A stretch of 64,000 nucleotides of DNA, from positions 73,292 through 137,291 of the forward strand of contig JBGALI010000014.1 of the NCBI GenBank assembly GCA_044223975.1. Direction: 5' to 3'. The stretch comes from CAZCPB01 sp044223975 (GTDB taxonomy: Bacteria; Planctomycetota; Phycisphaerae; Phycisphaerales; UBA1924). A program made the translations under genes and the position numbers. This document shows positions 26,949-36,264 of the stretch, one piece after another. Position 1 is the first letter of the stretch. Each line of letters begins with the position of its first letter. The notes under the pieces are model-generated. The model was not told where the DNA came from and searched no databases. It was given only the letters and a program-made list of their open reading frames with translations.

Positions 26949-28555
26949 GGCGCCAACGTAGACCCCGCGCTCACCGGCAGCACGACCTCGAACACCGACC
27001 CGCCTTTCCCCGGCCGATTCCGCGCCACGATCATCCCACCGTGCTCGCGCACGATCCCGTCCGCCACCGCCAGCCCCAGCCCCGTCCCGCGCGAATCGAG
27101 CTTGGTCGAAACAAACGGCTCAAACAGCCGCGGCAGCACTTCGGGATCAATCCCCGGCCCGTCGTCCGCCACCGATACTGTCACCCAGTCTCGACCGTCC
27201 TTGATCGCCCGCTCGCTCGAAACGCGAACCTCACCTCGCACGCCGTTCCGCATCGGGACCGGCTCTCCATCAGCCGGTCCGCGCCGCACCGCGTCCACCC
27301 CGTTGCGCAAGAGGTTCACGAGCACCTGCACAACACGGTCCGAATCACAACTCAAGATGACCCCGTCGGGAACATCGTTCGCGAGCCGCACATCGCGCGC
27401 ATCGCGGTCTAGCCGCACCAGGGTTGCCGCTTCTTCCACGATCGCCCTCAGCTCCGCCGAGCGCCATTCCGCAGGGCGCACGCGCGCAAAGTCGAGCAGG
27501 CTCTCCCCCAGCCGCTCCAGCCGCCCGACCACGCGCACCATCAGCGCCGAGGTCTCCTTGTCCAGCCCGGCGCGGGGGTCCGCATCCAGCCGCTCGACCA
27601 GCCCCTTCAGCACCGTCAGCGGCGTGTTCAATTCGTGCGCGATCCCCGCCGACATCATGCCCAGGCTCGCCAGCCGGTCCGCGTCCGCCAGATTCCGCCG
27701 CGCCGCCTCGAGCAGATGGTTCTTCTTCTTCAGGTCGTTGGCGACCTCCTCCAGCCGGTCGAGCGCCTCGGCGAGCGCCGCCTGGTTCCTTCGCAGCGAC
27801 ACAATCGAGCCGTTCCGCGAGCGCATGATCTCGCCCAGTTCATCCGCCGGGATCGCGTGCTCGGGGATCAATTCGTCCTGCGGCCGCCCGTCCTGCACCG
27901 CCCGCTCCGCGTCCAGCATCCGCTTGATCGGCGCGTACACGTGCTGGGGCAGAACGAAAAACTCCAGCGCCAGCGCCACCAGCGCGTACACCGCCAGGAG
28001 CGCCGCCGCCGTAAGCCCGTACAGCCGCATGACCGCCGCGCGGGCCTCGGCGATCCGGACCTCCGCGACCCGATACCTCGCCTGCACATCCGGCGCCCCG
28101 GGCACGAACACGATCACCCGCGCTTCGTGCCCCGGAGATGGCGCATGGATCGGCACATCCGGCGATGCCGCGGCACGCGCCGCGTCCTCGGCCGAAATCC
28201 CCAGCCCCTCGGGCTCTCCCTCGCGGATCATCGCGTCGGCGTTTACGGTCGGCGCCGGGTCTCCGGTTCGGTCCGCCAGCACCGCCGCGTGCAGCGCCGC
28301 CTTGGCCCCGTCGATCTCCGCCCGCATCACGATCTCGTTGGCCGCCGGCCGCTCCAGCGCCAGCAGCACGCCCGCCAGCCCCAGCGTGAAAAACGTGTGC
28401 AGCACGATGAGCTTCTTGCGGATCCGCAGCCGCGCCAGGAACCCAGCCGGGGTCTGAAGCAGCCGCAGCTTGAACTCCGGTCGACGCGCACCCTCCGGCC
28501 TGGGCGCCGCGGCGCCGTTCGGTGCGGGCTGAGAACTTTGTGGAACGATTGTCAT
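26936..28555 (-). CDS. Sensor histidine kinase
   Basis: 539 residues. A membrane segment at about 48-68, a sensor region (about 70-178), a second segment at about 179-202, and a HAMP-like and coiled-coil linker (about 205-295). The dimerisation domain has H307 in GIAHELNTPL. The ATPase domain has the N box NLLRNGVDAV, DDGPGI and GTGLGL. It should autophosphorylate in response to an extracytoplasmic signal and act on the REC-XRE protein encoded downstream on the same strand. ATG 28555 is preferred over 28600, which would overlap the rsmB start. Confidence 0.9.
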   Translation of the reverse strand: MTIVPQSSQPAPNGAAAPRPEGARRPEFKLRLLQTPAGFLARLRIRKKLIVLHTFFTLGLAGVLLALERPAANEIVMRAEIDGAKAALHAAVLADRTGDPAPTVNADAMIREGEPEGLGISAEDAARAAASPDVPIHAPSPGHEARVIVFVPGAPDVQARYRVAEVRIAEARAAVMRLYGLTAAALLAVYALVALALEFFVLPQHVYAPIKRMLDAERAVQDGRPQDELIPEHAIPADELGEIMRSRNGSIVSLRRNQAALAEALDRLEEVANDLKKKNHLLEAARRNLADADRLASLGMMSAGIAHELNTPLTVLKGLVERLDADPRAGLDKETSALMVRVVGRLERLGESLLDFARVRPAEWRSAELRAIVEEAATLVRLDRDARDVRLANDVPDGVILSCDSDRVVQVLVNLLRNGVDAVRRGPADGEPVPMRNGVRGEVRVSSERAIKDGRDWVTVSVADDGPGIDPEVLPRLFEPFVSTKLDSRGTGLGLAVADGIVREHGGMIVARNRPGKGGSVFEVVLPVSAGSTLAPHPD

Positions 28556-28578
28556 CGTGATCGTGGTCCGACGCCCAC

Positions 28579-28584
28579 TACGAT
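28579..28584 (+). promoter_or_regulatory. -10-like TACGAT, leaderless start
   Basis: TACGAT, seven bases, GTG 28592. Confidence 0.45.
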
Positions 28585-28591
28585 CGCAGCG

Positions 28592-30016
28592 GTGCCCCAA
28601 GACCGTACATCCTCCCCCGGCCGCGTTCCCGCTTCAAGGCCCGTTTCCCTGGCCCGCCCCCGCGTTCCCGGTGCCCCCGACGCCCGCGCCCGCGCCTTCG
28701 CCGCGCTCGCCGAGGGCGTTCGCACCTTCCCCGAGGGCCTCCCAGAGACCATCGACGAATCCGGCCTCGACCCGCGCGACGCCGCGCTCGCCCACGCCAT
28801 CCTCGAAGGCGCGGTCCGCCACTGGATCACCCTCGAGTATCTCCTCTCCGGCTTCATGCGCCAGCCCCTCCGCTCCAACGAGCCCGGGGTGCGTGGCGCC
28901 CTCCTCGGCGGCGCGGCACAGATCGTCATCCTCGACCGCGTCCCTGTTCATGCCGCGCTCGACACATGCGTCGAATGGGTCAAGCACGCCCTGCGCCCCG
29001 GCGCCGGCGCACTCGTCAACGCCATCCTCCGCCGCGTCGCCGAACTCGTCCTCCACGGCCCCAATTCCACGCAGGTGCGACGATCAATCTGGTCCGGTCA
29101 GCGCGATGAACTCCCGCTCCCCGATGGCAGCGTGGTCGTGCTCGCACAGCCCGTGCTCCCCGAGCCGCTGATTGAGCGTCTGAGCATCGCCACCGGGAAT
29201 CCTCTCCCCCTCATTGCCCGGTGGATTGAGCACTTCGGCGAAGCCCGGGCCAGAGATCTCGCGCTGCACAGCCTCGTCCGCGCCCCGACAGTCCTGAACG
29301 TCGCCCACGCCCGCTCCCCGCTGGTGGCTCCGTCCGGAGTCCGGTTCATGCCGCACGATCAGCCCGGCGCCACCGTCGCCGAAATGACTCGCGCAGACCT
29401 CCTCTCGCTCCTGAGCGCTCGGCGCGACATCTGGGTCCAGGACGCCAGCGCCGCCCTCGCTGTTCAGTCCGTCGCCGACCTGCGCCCCAGTCTGGTTCTG
29501 GACCTCTGCGCCGGCCGCGGCACCAAAACCCGCCAACTCGCCATGACCTTCCCCAACGCCGAGATCGTCGCCTGCGACCCCGACCCCGCGCGGGCTCGCG
29601 TTCTGGCGGACCTCCCCGGCTCTTACCCCAACGTCCGCGTCACGACCTCGGGCGAAGTTCGCACCCGCGGCATCGGCCGCGCCGATCTCATTCTGCTCGA
29701 CGTCCCGTGCTCGAACACCGGCGTCCTGGCCCGACGCCTAGGCGCCAAGCACCGATGCGGCTCCGAGCAGCTCGCCCGGCTCGTCGCGCTCCAGCAGCAG
29801 ATTCTCCGCGACGCCCGCGCCCTCCTCGCCCCCGGCGGCACCATCCTCTACTCCACCTGCAGCCTCGAGCACGACGAAAACGGAGGCGCCGCTCGGGCCG
29901 CATCGCAATCGGGCCTGTCCGTCCGCACCGAGCGGTTCACCCTCCCAGTCGGCCTCCCCGGAGAAGCACCGTCGTCCTACCGCGACGGCTCGTACTCGGC
30001 GATCCTCACCGCCTGA
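28592..30016 (+). CDS. rsmB: RsmB/Fmu-family rRNA (cytosine-5) methyltransferase
   Basis: 474 residues. The N-terminal NusB-like domain (about 25-160) contains AHAILEGAVRHWITLEYLL in part. The Rossmann domain has the SAM motif VLDLCAGRGTKTRQLA, then the two catalytic cysteines: DVPCSNTG and the TC of ILYSTCSLE. It should methylate a cytosine of 16S rRNA, as RsmB does at C967. It starts at GTG 28592, set by TACGAT seven bases upstream, divergent from the kinase gene. The frame stays open far upstream without protein character. Confidence 0.85.
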   Translation: MPQDRTSSPGRVPASRPVSLARPRVPGAPDARARAFAALAEGVRTFPEGLPETIDESGLDPRDAALAHAILEGAVRHWITLEYLLSGFMRQPLRSNEPGVRGALLGGAAQIVILDRVPVHAALDTCVEWVKHALRPGAGALVNAILRRVAELVLHGPNSTQVRRSIWSGQRDELPLPDGSVVVLAQPVLPEPLIERLSIATGNPLPLIARWIEHFGEARARDLALHSLVRAPTVLNVAHARSPLVAPSGVRFMPHDQPGATVAEMTRADLLSLLSARRDIWVQDASAALAVQSVADLRPSLVLDLCAGRGTKTRQLAMTFPNAEIVACDPDPARARVLADLPGSYPNVRVTTSGEVRTRGIGRADLILLDVPCSNTGVLARRLGAKHRCGSEQLARLVALQQQILRDARALLAPGGTILYSTCSLEHDENGGAARAASQSGLSVRTERFTLPVGLPGEAPSSYRDGSYSAILTA

Positions 30017-30057
30017 CCCGGGGGAAACACACTCCTTTTCCCGCCCACTCACCCGGG

Positions 30058-30063
30058 TACACT
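30058..30063 (+). promoter_or_regulatory. -10-like TACACT upstream of the PTS IIA gene
   Basis: TACACT with a predicted transcription start near 30070, giving either a four-base leader to ATG 30075 or a 47-base leader to ATG 30117. Confidence 0.35.
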
Positions 30064-30116
30064 CTGCGTTCCAGATGAGCCTCACCCCCAGCGTCCAGCG
30101 GCGCCCGAGAGAGAGC

Positions 30117-30575
30117 ATGAACCTTCTCGACATTCTCAGCCCGCAGAGCATCGTGTCGCCGCTGGCATCCATGGACAAGCGAGGGGTCATCGACGAACTC
30201 GTCGATTGCCTCGCCGCCGCCGGCGGCGTCCGCGACCCCAAGGGCCTCAAGGAAGCCGTCTGGACCCGTGAGCAGACCCGCACCACGGGCATCGGCAACG
30301 GCCTGGCCATCCCCCATGGCAAGAGCCCCTCGATGACCAGCGTTGCCATGGCGATCGGTCGCCCCGCCCGCCCGATGGACTTCGAAGCTATCGACGGCCA
30401 ACCCGTCCGCCTCGTGGTGCTCCTGGCCAGCCCCCCCGACCGGACCACCGACCACATCCAGGCTCTTGCCCGCATCAGCAAGCTCATGTCGATGAACGAT
30501 TTCCGCGAGCGGATCTACTCTGCCGCCAACGCCGGCGAGATCTACGAGCTCCTCAAGGCCCACGAGAAGCCGTGA
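30117..30575 (+). CDS. PTS IIA (fructose/nitrogen-type) domain protein
   Basis: 152 residues, a single EIIA-Fru/PtsN-type domain starting MNLLDILSP. The phospho-acceptor H67 is in GIGNGLAIPHGKS. In bacteria without sugar PTS genes such proteins usually act in regulation. ATG 30117 is chosen because AGAGAG lies just upstream and homology begins there; ATG 30075 would add 14 residues. Its stop overlaps the start of the prenyl synthase gene by four bases, so the two are probably cotranslated. Confidence 0.85.
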   Translation: MNLLDILSPQSIVSPLASMDKRGVIDELVDCLAAAGGVRDPKGLKEAVWTREQTRTTGIGNGLAIPHGKSPSMTSVAMAIGRPARPMDFEAIDGQPVRLVVLLASPPDRTTDHIQALARISKLMSMNDFRERIYSAANAGEIYELLKAHEKP

Positions 30576-31510
30576 CCGCGACGCCGGACACGGCATTCCA
30601 GCCCCCGGGTCAGACCATGCCACGCCCGGCTCATTACGCACCGGTCTCGAAGATCGATCCCCACCTCGCGCACTACGTGCGAACACTCGCCCTCCCCTCG
30701 CGCCTCCGCGATGCCATCGAGTACGCGCTCCTCGGCGGCGGCAAGCGCATCCGCCCGCTCCTGGCCTGGCACGCCAGCATCGCCTGCGGCGGACGGGGCG
30801 AAGACGCGCTCCCCGCCGCCACCGCCGTCGAACTCATCCACGCCTTCAGCCTCGTTCACGACGACCTCCCCGCCCTTGACAACGACGACCTCCGCCGCGG
30901 CAGGCCCACGCTCCACCGCCACGCCGGTGAGCCCATGGCGATCCTCGCCGGCGACGCCATGATGGCCATGGCCTTCCGTTGCCTCGTCGACCTGCCCCGC
31001 GGCGACACGCTCTCGGCGCTGCTGACGCGTGAACTCGCCACCGGCACCATGGCCATGATCGAGGGCCAGGTCTACGACACGCTCGGGGGGCTCGACGAAT
31101 CGACCCCGCCGCGCGAGCAGGTGCGCACCATCCACGCCAATAAGACCGGCGCCCTTATCCTCGCGGCCGTCCGCATGGGAGCGTTGTGCGCACTCGACGG
31201 TGACACCTCCACTCCCGAGTCCAGGCTCGCGCTCACCGCCGTCACCCGCTACGGCACGGCGGTGGGGCTCATGTTCCAGGTCGCCGACGATCTGCTCGAC
31301 GTCGAACAGTCCGCCGAGCACACCGGCAAACGCACCGGCAAGGATCAGGACGCCGGCAAACTGACGTACCCGGGCGTGCTGGGCGTCGAAGGAACCCGCG
31401 CCGAACTCGCCCGCCTCCGCGACGAAGCGCTGGAAGCGATCGCGGTTCTCGGTCCCTCGGCCGACGGCCTCGGCGCCCTCTGCCGCGACATGGCCGAACG
31501 CACAAAGTGA
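30572..31510 (+). CDS. ispA: Polyprenyl (farnesyl/geranylgeranyl) diphosphate synthase
   Basis: 312 residues. It condenses isopentenyl diphosphate with allylic diphosphates. The first Asp-rich motif is HDDLPALDND (D97, D98, D103 region), the second is ADDLLDV, and GGGKRIRPLL binds the homoallylic substrate. This arrangement is that of the short-chain IspA group. GTG start inside the stop of the PTS IIA gene. dxs follows 134 bases downstream, the usual isoprenoid pairing. Confidence 0.92.
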   Translation: MTATPDTAFQPPGQTMPRPAHYAPVSKIDPHLAHYVRTLALPSRLRDAIEYALLGGGKRIRPLLAWHASIACGGRGEDALPAATAVELIHAFSLVHDDLPALDNDDLRRGRPTLHRHAGEPMAILAGDAMMAMAFRCLVDLPRGDTLSALLTRELATGTMAMIEGQVYDTLGGLDESTPPREQVRTIHANKTGALILAAVRMGALCALDGDTSTPESRLALTAVTRYGTAVGLMFQVADDLLDVEQSAEHTGKRTGKDQDAGKLTYPGVLGVEGTRAELARLRDEALEAIAVLGPSADGLGALCRDMAERTK

Positions 31511-31592
31511 CGATCCCTCGCGTACTCCGTTGACGTGATCCGCTCGGCAACCATCGACGCCACGCCCCGACGCACCCCCGCATAGACTTTCT

Positions 31593-31618
31593 GGGTTTTC
31601 AGCGCACACTGAAACCCC
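31593..31618 (+). other. Hairpin between ispA and dxs
   Basis: GGGTTTTCAG (31593-31602) pairs with CTGAAACCCC (31609-31618) with one mismatch and a six-base loop. No U tract follows, so it may be a leader structure and not a terminator. TAGACT lies just upstream (31583-31588) and TACCCT just downstream (31625-31630); either could be a -10. Confidence 0.45.
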
Positions 31619-31644
31619 GGTCGATACCCTCCTTTAGAGGCCCA

Positions 31645-33645
31645 ATGACGATTCTCCCGACGATCCACGGACCCGCCGATCTCCGCGCCCTGCCCGTCGA
31701 GCGGTTGTCCGAGCTGGCCCAGGAAATCCGCGAGGCGATCTGCACGCAGGTCTCGCGCAGCGGCGGGCACCTGGCCCCCAACCTCGGGGTGGTCGAACTG
31801 ACCATCGCGATGCACTACGTGTTTGACTTCTCGCGCGACCGCCTGCTCTTCGACGTCGGCCACCAGTGCTACCCCCACAAGCTCCTCACCGGCCGACTCC
31901 CCATGCTCGACGGCCTGCGTACCCGTGCGGGCATGTCCGGCTTCCCCGAGCCCAACGAGTCCCAGTACGACCTCTTCCGCGTCGGCCACGCCGGCACCGG
32001 CATCTCGACGGCGGTAGGCATGGCCCGCGGCGACACCCTCGCCGGTGAAGCCTTCGACCCCGCGAAGAACAAGCCGGGCCGGCGCGTCGTCACGCTCATC
32101 GGCGACGCCTCGATCGTCAACGGCGTCGCGATGGAAGGCCTCAACAACGCGGGCACCCTCAAGCGACAGTTCCTCGTCGTCCTCAACGACAACGGCATGT
32201 CGATCAGCCACCCGCAGGGCGCCCTCGCTCAGTACTTCGACCGCGTCCGCCTTTCCCACCTCTATGGCGGTTTGAAGAAATCCGCCCGCGGCATCCTCAA
32301 GCACATGCCCGGCGGCTCCATCGTCAAAGAGGCCTACCACCGCGCCGGCGAAGCCACCAAGGCCATGCTCAACGAGGGCGGCTGGTTCGAGCACTTCGGC
32401 CTCGTGACCGTCGGCCCCATCGACGGCCACGACCTGTCCTCCTTGATCGGCTTCCTCTCCGAGGCACGCGACTTCGACCGGCCCATGGTCCTGCACGTCA
32501 AGACCGTCAAAGGCAAGGGCTACGGCTTCAGCGAGGGCGAGAGCTCCAAGTTCCACTCGCCCCCGGCGTTCAGCGTCAAGGGCGAGTTCGACGACGAGGG
32601 CTGCCGCATCGAGCTCAAGACCGAGGGCCGCTCGTTCACCGCGGCGGTCGGCGACGCCATGGCCGACATGATGGTGCGCGACGAAAAGGTCGTCACCTGC
32701 ACCGCCGCCATGCCCGACGGCACCGGCCTCACGAAGGTCCTCGCCCAGTTCCCCGACCGCGCCTGGGACACCGGCATCTGCGAGAGCCACGCCCTCGACA
32801 TGATGGCCGGCCTCGCCCGCACCGGATTCCGCCCGTTCTTCGCCGTCTACTCAACCTTTTTCCAGCGCGCCTTTGACCAGGCCTTCCAAGAAGCCTCGCT
32901 CCAGGGACTGCCCGTGCGCCTGCTCCTCGACCGCGCCGGCCTCGTCGGCGGCGACGGCGCCGTGCACCATGGCTTCTGCGACATCGCCCTGCTCCGCACG
33001 CTCCCAGGCGCCATCATCGCCGCCGCGATCGACGAGCCCTCCCTCCGCGCAGCGCTCGAGTTCATGCGCACCTGCGATGACGGGCTCTCCGCCGTCCGCT
33101 ACCCGCGCGACACCGTGACGGAGCGATTCCTCGCCGACCCCTGTCCGCCCTTCGAGCTGGGCAAGGCCCGCCTGCTCAGCGGCCCCGACCCGCGCACCCA
33201 GCGCGCCGACGCGGCCGTGCTGGTCTTCGGCGCGCTTGCCGTGCAGGCCACCGACGCCGCCCGCTCGCTCGCCCGCGACTACAGCGTCGCCGTCTACGAC
33301 GCCAGGTTCGCAAAGCCGGTCGACACCGATCTCCTCCGCGCCCTCGCCGCGTCGGGCACTCCAATCGTGACGGTCGAAGACCACGCCGTCATCGGCGGGT
33401 TCGGCGCGGCGGTGCTCGAGGCCTACCAGGACATGGCCATCACCCCGCCACCGATCGCCCGGCTGGGGCTCCCCGATTCGTTCATCATGCAGGACTCGCG
33501 CACCCATCAACTCGCTGAGGCGGGCCTCGACGCCCCCGCGATTACCCGGGAAATTCGCGCCTTGTGCGAGCGTGGGCCGGCCCCGCGTGCGCCCGTGGCC
33601 GCGCCCGCCCGAGCCCAAGCCGCGCACCCGAGCCCGGCGCGGTAG
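31645..33645 (+). CDS. dxs: 1-deoxy-D-xylulose-5-phosphate synthase
   Basis: 666 residues. It makes DXP from pyruvate and glyceraldehyde-3-phosphate, the first step of the MEP isoprenoid pathway, using thiamine diphosphate. Visible are GHQCYPHKLLTGR, the ThDP/metal motif GDASIVNG...NN, SISHPQGALAQY, the central pyrimidine-domain PDGTGL and the C-terminal transketolase domain (VTVEDHAVIGGFG). AGAGG lies four bases before the ATG. The last 25 residues are a low-complexity Ala/Pro tail. It forms an isoprenoid and cofactor cluster with ispA upstream and nadK downstream. Confidence 0.95.
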   Translation: MTILPTIHGPADLRALPVERLSELAQEIREAICTQVSRSGGHLAPNLGVVELTIAMHYVFDFSRDRLLFDVGHQCYPHKLLTGRLPMLDGLRTRAGMSGFPEPNESQYDLFRVGHAGTGISTAVGMARGDTLAGEAFDPAKNKPGRRVVTLIGDASIVNGVAMEGLNNAGTLKRQFLVVLNDNGMSISHPQGALAQYFDRVRLSHLYGGLKKSARGILKHMPGGSIVKEAYHRAGEATKAMLNEGGWFEHFGLVTVGPIDGHDLSSLIGFLSEARDFDRPMVLHVKTVKGKGYGFSEGESSKFHSPPAFSVKGEFDDEGCRIELKTEGRSFTAAVGDAMADMMVRDEKVVTCTAAMPDGTGLTKVLAQFPDRAWDTGICESHALDMMAGLARTGFRPFFAVYSTFFQRAFDQAFQEASLQGLPVRLLLDRAGLVGGDGAVHHGFCDIALLRTLPGAIIAAAIDEPSLRAALEFMRTCDDGLSAVRYPRDTVTERFLADPCPPFELGKARLLSGPDPRTQRADAAVLVFGALAVQATDAARSLARDYSVAVYDARFAKPVDTDLLRALAASGTPIVTVEDHAVIGGFGAAVLEAYQDMAITPPPIARLGLPDSFIMQDSRTHQLAEAGLDAPAITREIRALCERGPAPRAPVAAPARAQAAHPSPAR

Positions 33646-33695
33646 TCTCCGCGACGCCCTGTGAATCCGCCGCGTGCCATCAACCCGGAGCGTCG

Positions 33696-34565
33696 ATGCC
33701 CCGCTCGGTCCTTGTCTTCTTCAACCGCCTCAAGCCCGAGGCTGTGGGTGCGCTCCCCACGCTCCGCGCCCTGTTCGCCGGCCGCGCCCGCATCGTTGCC
33801 GAGCGGGATTCCACCGATGATTCGCCCCTGCCATCGGAGCCCTGCGATCTGGCCGTGGTGCTCGGCGGTGACGGCACCCTGCTCGCCGCCGCCCGCCGCC
33901 TCGCCGGCACCGGCGTGCCCCTCCTGGGCGTGAACTTCGGCAAGCTCGGCTTCATGGCCGAGTTCGACATGGACTCCCTTACCCGCCGCGCCGACCTCGT
34001 GCTCGCCGAGGGCACGCTCCCGACGCGCGAGCTTCCCCTCTTGGCCGCGCAGGTCTTCGCCAAAGGCGCGTCCGCACCCCGCGCTGGTGGCACGTGCCTC
34101 AACGAGGCCGTGATCACCGCCGGCCCGCCCTTCCGCATGATCACCCTCTCGCTGGCGATCGACGGCAAGCCGGGCCCCACGCTCAGCGGCGACGGCCTCA
34201 TCGTCTCGACGCCGATCGGCTCAACCGCGTACAACGTCTCCGCCGGCGGCCCCATCGTCGCCCCGGGCGTCGACGCCGCGACCATCACGCCCATCGCCGC
34301 GCACTCACTCTCCTTCCGGCCCATCGTCGTGCCGCTCTCAAGCCGCATCGAGATCACCGTCGCCCACCCCAACACCGGCCCCGGCGGCGCCGGCACCACG
34401 CTTGTCCTCGACGGCCAGGTCCAGGTTCCCCTGCGCCGCGACGACCGCATCGTCCTTACGCGCGAACCCCGCAGCGCACGGTTCGTGACCAACCCCGACG
34501 GCAGCTTCTGGTCGATCCTCTCGAGCAAGCTCAACTGGGCCGCCACACCGCTGGCGCGGGAGTGA
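33696..34565 (+). CDS. nadK: NAD kinase
   Basis: 289 residues. It phosphorylates NAD to NADP. The GGDGT motif is in VVLGGDGTLLAAAR, followed by LLGVNFGKLGFMAEF, NEAVI and the STPIGSTAYNVSAGGPIV signature. ATG 33696 has GGAG about six bases upstream, and a TAGTCT hexamer overlaps the dxs stop at 33643-33648. NADPH is needed by the MEP pathway, which fits the neighbourhood. Confidence 0.95.
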   Translation: MPRSVLVFFNRLKPEAVGALPTLRALFAGRARIVAERDSTDDSPLPSEPCDLAVVLGGDGTLLAAARRLAGTGVPLLGVNFGKLGFMAEFDMDSLTRRADLVLAEGTLPTRELPLLAAQVFAKGASAPRAGGTCLNEAVITAGPPFRMITLSLAIDGKPGPTLSGDGLIVSTPIGSTAYNVSAGGPIVAPGVDAATITPIAAHSLSFRPIVVPLSSRIEITVAHPNTGPGGAGTTLVLDGQVQVPLRRDDRIVLTREPRSARFVTNPDGSFWSILSSKLNWAATPLARE

Positions 34566-34649
34566 CCCGACCGGCCCGCGCGGCAAGCGTGGCCTGAACG
34601 CACCGTGCTCCGAGTCCGGGGGCGCCACGATTCGCCGTGAACACTTTCC

Positions 34650-34655
34650 TATCCT
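34650..34655 (+). promoter_or_regulatory. -10-like TATCCT, leaderless start
   Basis: TATCCT, five bases, GTG 34661. It decides between GTG 34637, GTG 34661 and ATG 34697. Confidence 0.45.
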
Positions 34656-34660
34656 TCCCC

Positions 34661-35524
34661 GTGCTCGAACGCCGCAACCCCGACCAACCACCTCCGATGA
34701 TCTCCGTCGTCGCCCCCGCGCACAACGAAGAGGACAACATCGCCGAACTCGTCCGCCAGGTCGGCGCGGCGCTGGCCCCCGTCGGCCCGTTCGAGTTCAT
34801 CATCGTCGACGACGGCTCGACCGACTCGACCCGCGCCCGCGTCGAACAGCTCATGCCCTCCCGGCCCTGGCTCCGGTGCATCGCGATGCAGAACACGCCC
34901 CCCGGCAAGGGCAACGGCCAGTCCGCCGCCTTCCACGCCGGCTTCCGCGCCGCCCGTGCCGATCTCATCGCCACGCTCGACGCCGACCTCCAGAACGATC
35001 CCGCCGACCTGCCCGCCATGCTGGCCCTGATGCGATCCACCGGCGCCGATCTCGTGCAGGGCGACCGCTCCCACGCACGCCGCGACAGCACCGTCCGCCG
35101 CGCCGGCTCGGCCGTCGGCCGCTGGTTCCGCGGCACCCTCCTGTCCGACCGCGTCCGTGACACCGGCTGCTCGCTCCGCATCCTCCGCCGCGAATACGCC
35201 CTCCGACTCCCCCTCGAGCTCCGCGGCATGCACCGCTTCATCCCCGTCACGGTCGCGCACCTGGGCGGCAAGGTCGTCGAGTGCCGCGTCAACCACCGCC
35301 CCCGCGCCGCCGGCACCACCAAGTACGGCATGGGGATCGTCCAGCGTGCAATCCCGGGTCTGATCGACCTCTTTGCTGTCCGCTACATGCGCTCCCGCCG
35401 CCGGCCCACGGAAAGTTCAGAGTTGCCGCGGACGCCCGATGCAACAGTCGCCGCGCCATCCGCGGCGGTCCCGCCGGCGGTGTCCTTTCCGACGCCGCAC
35501 TCTCGCGAGGGCGCCCCGGTATGA
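34661..35524 (+). CDS. GT2 glycosyltransferase, dolichol-P-mannose-synthase-like
   Basis: 287 residues. The N-terminal GT-A fold has VVAPAHNEEDNIAELV, VDDGSTDST and the DxD in TLDADLQNDP. A conserved stretch reads RGMHRFIPV, then VNHRPRAAGTTKYG, as in DPM1/ArnC-type enzymes that load a sugar onto a polyprenyl phosphate. No C-terminal membrane helices are present. The ATG of the LAB_N gene overlaps its stop, a pairing common in envelope glycosylation clusters. The sugar is unknown. Confidence 0.82.
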   Translation: MLERRNPDQPPPMISVVAPAHNEEDNIAELVRQVGAALAPVGPFEFIIVDDGSTDSTRARVEQLMPSRPWLRCIAMQNTPPGKGNGQSAAFHAGFRAARADLIATLDADLQNDPADLPAMLALMRSTGADLVQGDRSHARRDSTVRRAGSAVGRWFRGTLLSDRVRDTGCSLRILRREYALRLPLELRGMHRFIPVTVAHLGGKVVECRVNHRPRAAGTTKYGMGIVQRAIPGLIDLFAVRYMRSRRRPTESSELPRTPDATVAAPSAAVPPAVSFPTPHSREGAPV

Positions 35525-36168
35525 AGAAGTGGCAGTTCATCAAGTGGGAGCTGGTCCTGGCGATCTTCGGCCTCCTCGGGCTCGGCCTCTGGCTCGCCGG
35601 CGGTGAGGAACTGCTCTACCACTACGATGACATCAGGCGCCCCGGTGCCGAGATGACCGGAGAAGTCCGCATCGGCAACTCCCGCGGCAGGATCGAGGTA
35701 CTCCGCGTCAAAGGGCAGGAACCAACCCTGCGCATCCTCTTCCGCGACGGCGGATCTTCGCCCTCCATGACACCCGAAGAGTTCGTCAACATGTTTGGCG
35801 AACGCCGTTACGCCGACGCCGTAGCGCCTCGCAACTGGATGTTCAGTTTCCTGAACACGACCTCGTGGGTGGGCGTCGCGTGGATCTGCGTCGGCTTCTT
35901 CGCCCAGGTGGTGTTCTCGGGGCGGATCATCCTCCAATGGCTTGTCAGCGAGCGAGAAAAGAAGAGCGTGGTGCCCGCCGCCTTCTGGTGGATGAGCCTT
36001 TGCGGCGGCGTGGTGCTCTTTGCCTATTTCGGCTGGCGCCAGGACGTCGTCGGCATCCTCGGCCAGGCCCCCGGGATCGTCGTCTACGGCAGGAATCTCC
36101 GCTTGCTTTACAAGCACCGCAGGCGCGAAGCCCGCGCCCTGGCCCAGGCGCCGGCCCAGTCCGCCTGA
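35521..36168 (+). CDS. Lipid-A-disaccharide synthase N-terminal-domain (LAB_N) membrane protein
   Basis: 215 residues. Membrane segments at about 8-27, 117-140 and 150-175, with a loop of about 75 residues between the first two. The RIILQWLVSEREKKSVVP segment followed by FWWMSLCGGVVLFAYF is typical of the LAB_N family (COG3952), small membrane proteins found with polyprenyl-phosphate glycosyltransferases. Its start overlaps the glycosyltransferase stop as ATGA. A third partner, an ArnT-like transferase, is absent downstream. Confidence 0.8.
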   Translation: MKKWQFIKWELVLAIFGLLGLGLWLAGGEELLYHYDDIRRPGAEMTGEVRIGNSRGRIEVLRVKGQEPTLRILFRDGGSSPSMTPEEFVNMFGERRYADAVAPRNWMFSFLNTTSWVGVAWICVGFFAQVVFSGRIILQWLVSEREKKSVVPAAFWWMSLCGGVVLFAYFGWRQDVVGILGQAPGIVVYGRNLRLLYKHRRREARALAQAPAQSA

Positions 36169-36264
36169 ACGCGGCTCGCAGGTTCAAAGACTCTTCACGC
36201 CGCCCCGCCCCACCCGGCGCCCGGTCCTGATACCATGCCGCCCGTCTCGTGAACGGATTCACAG

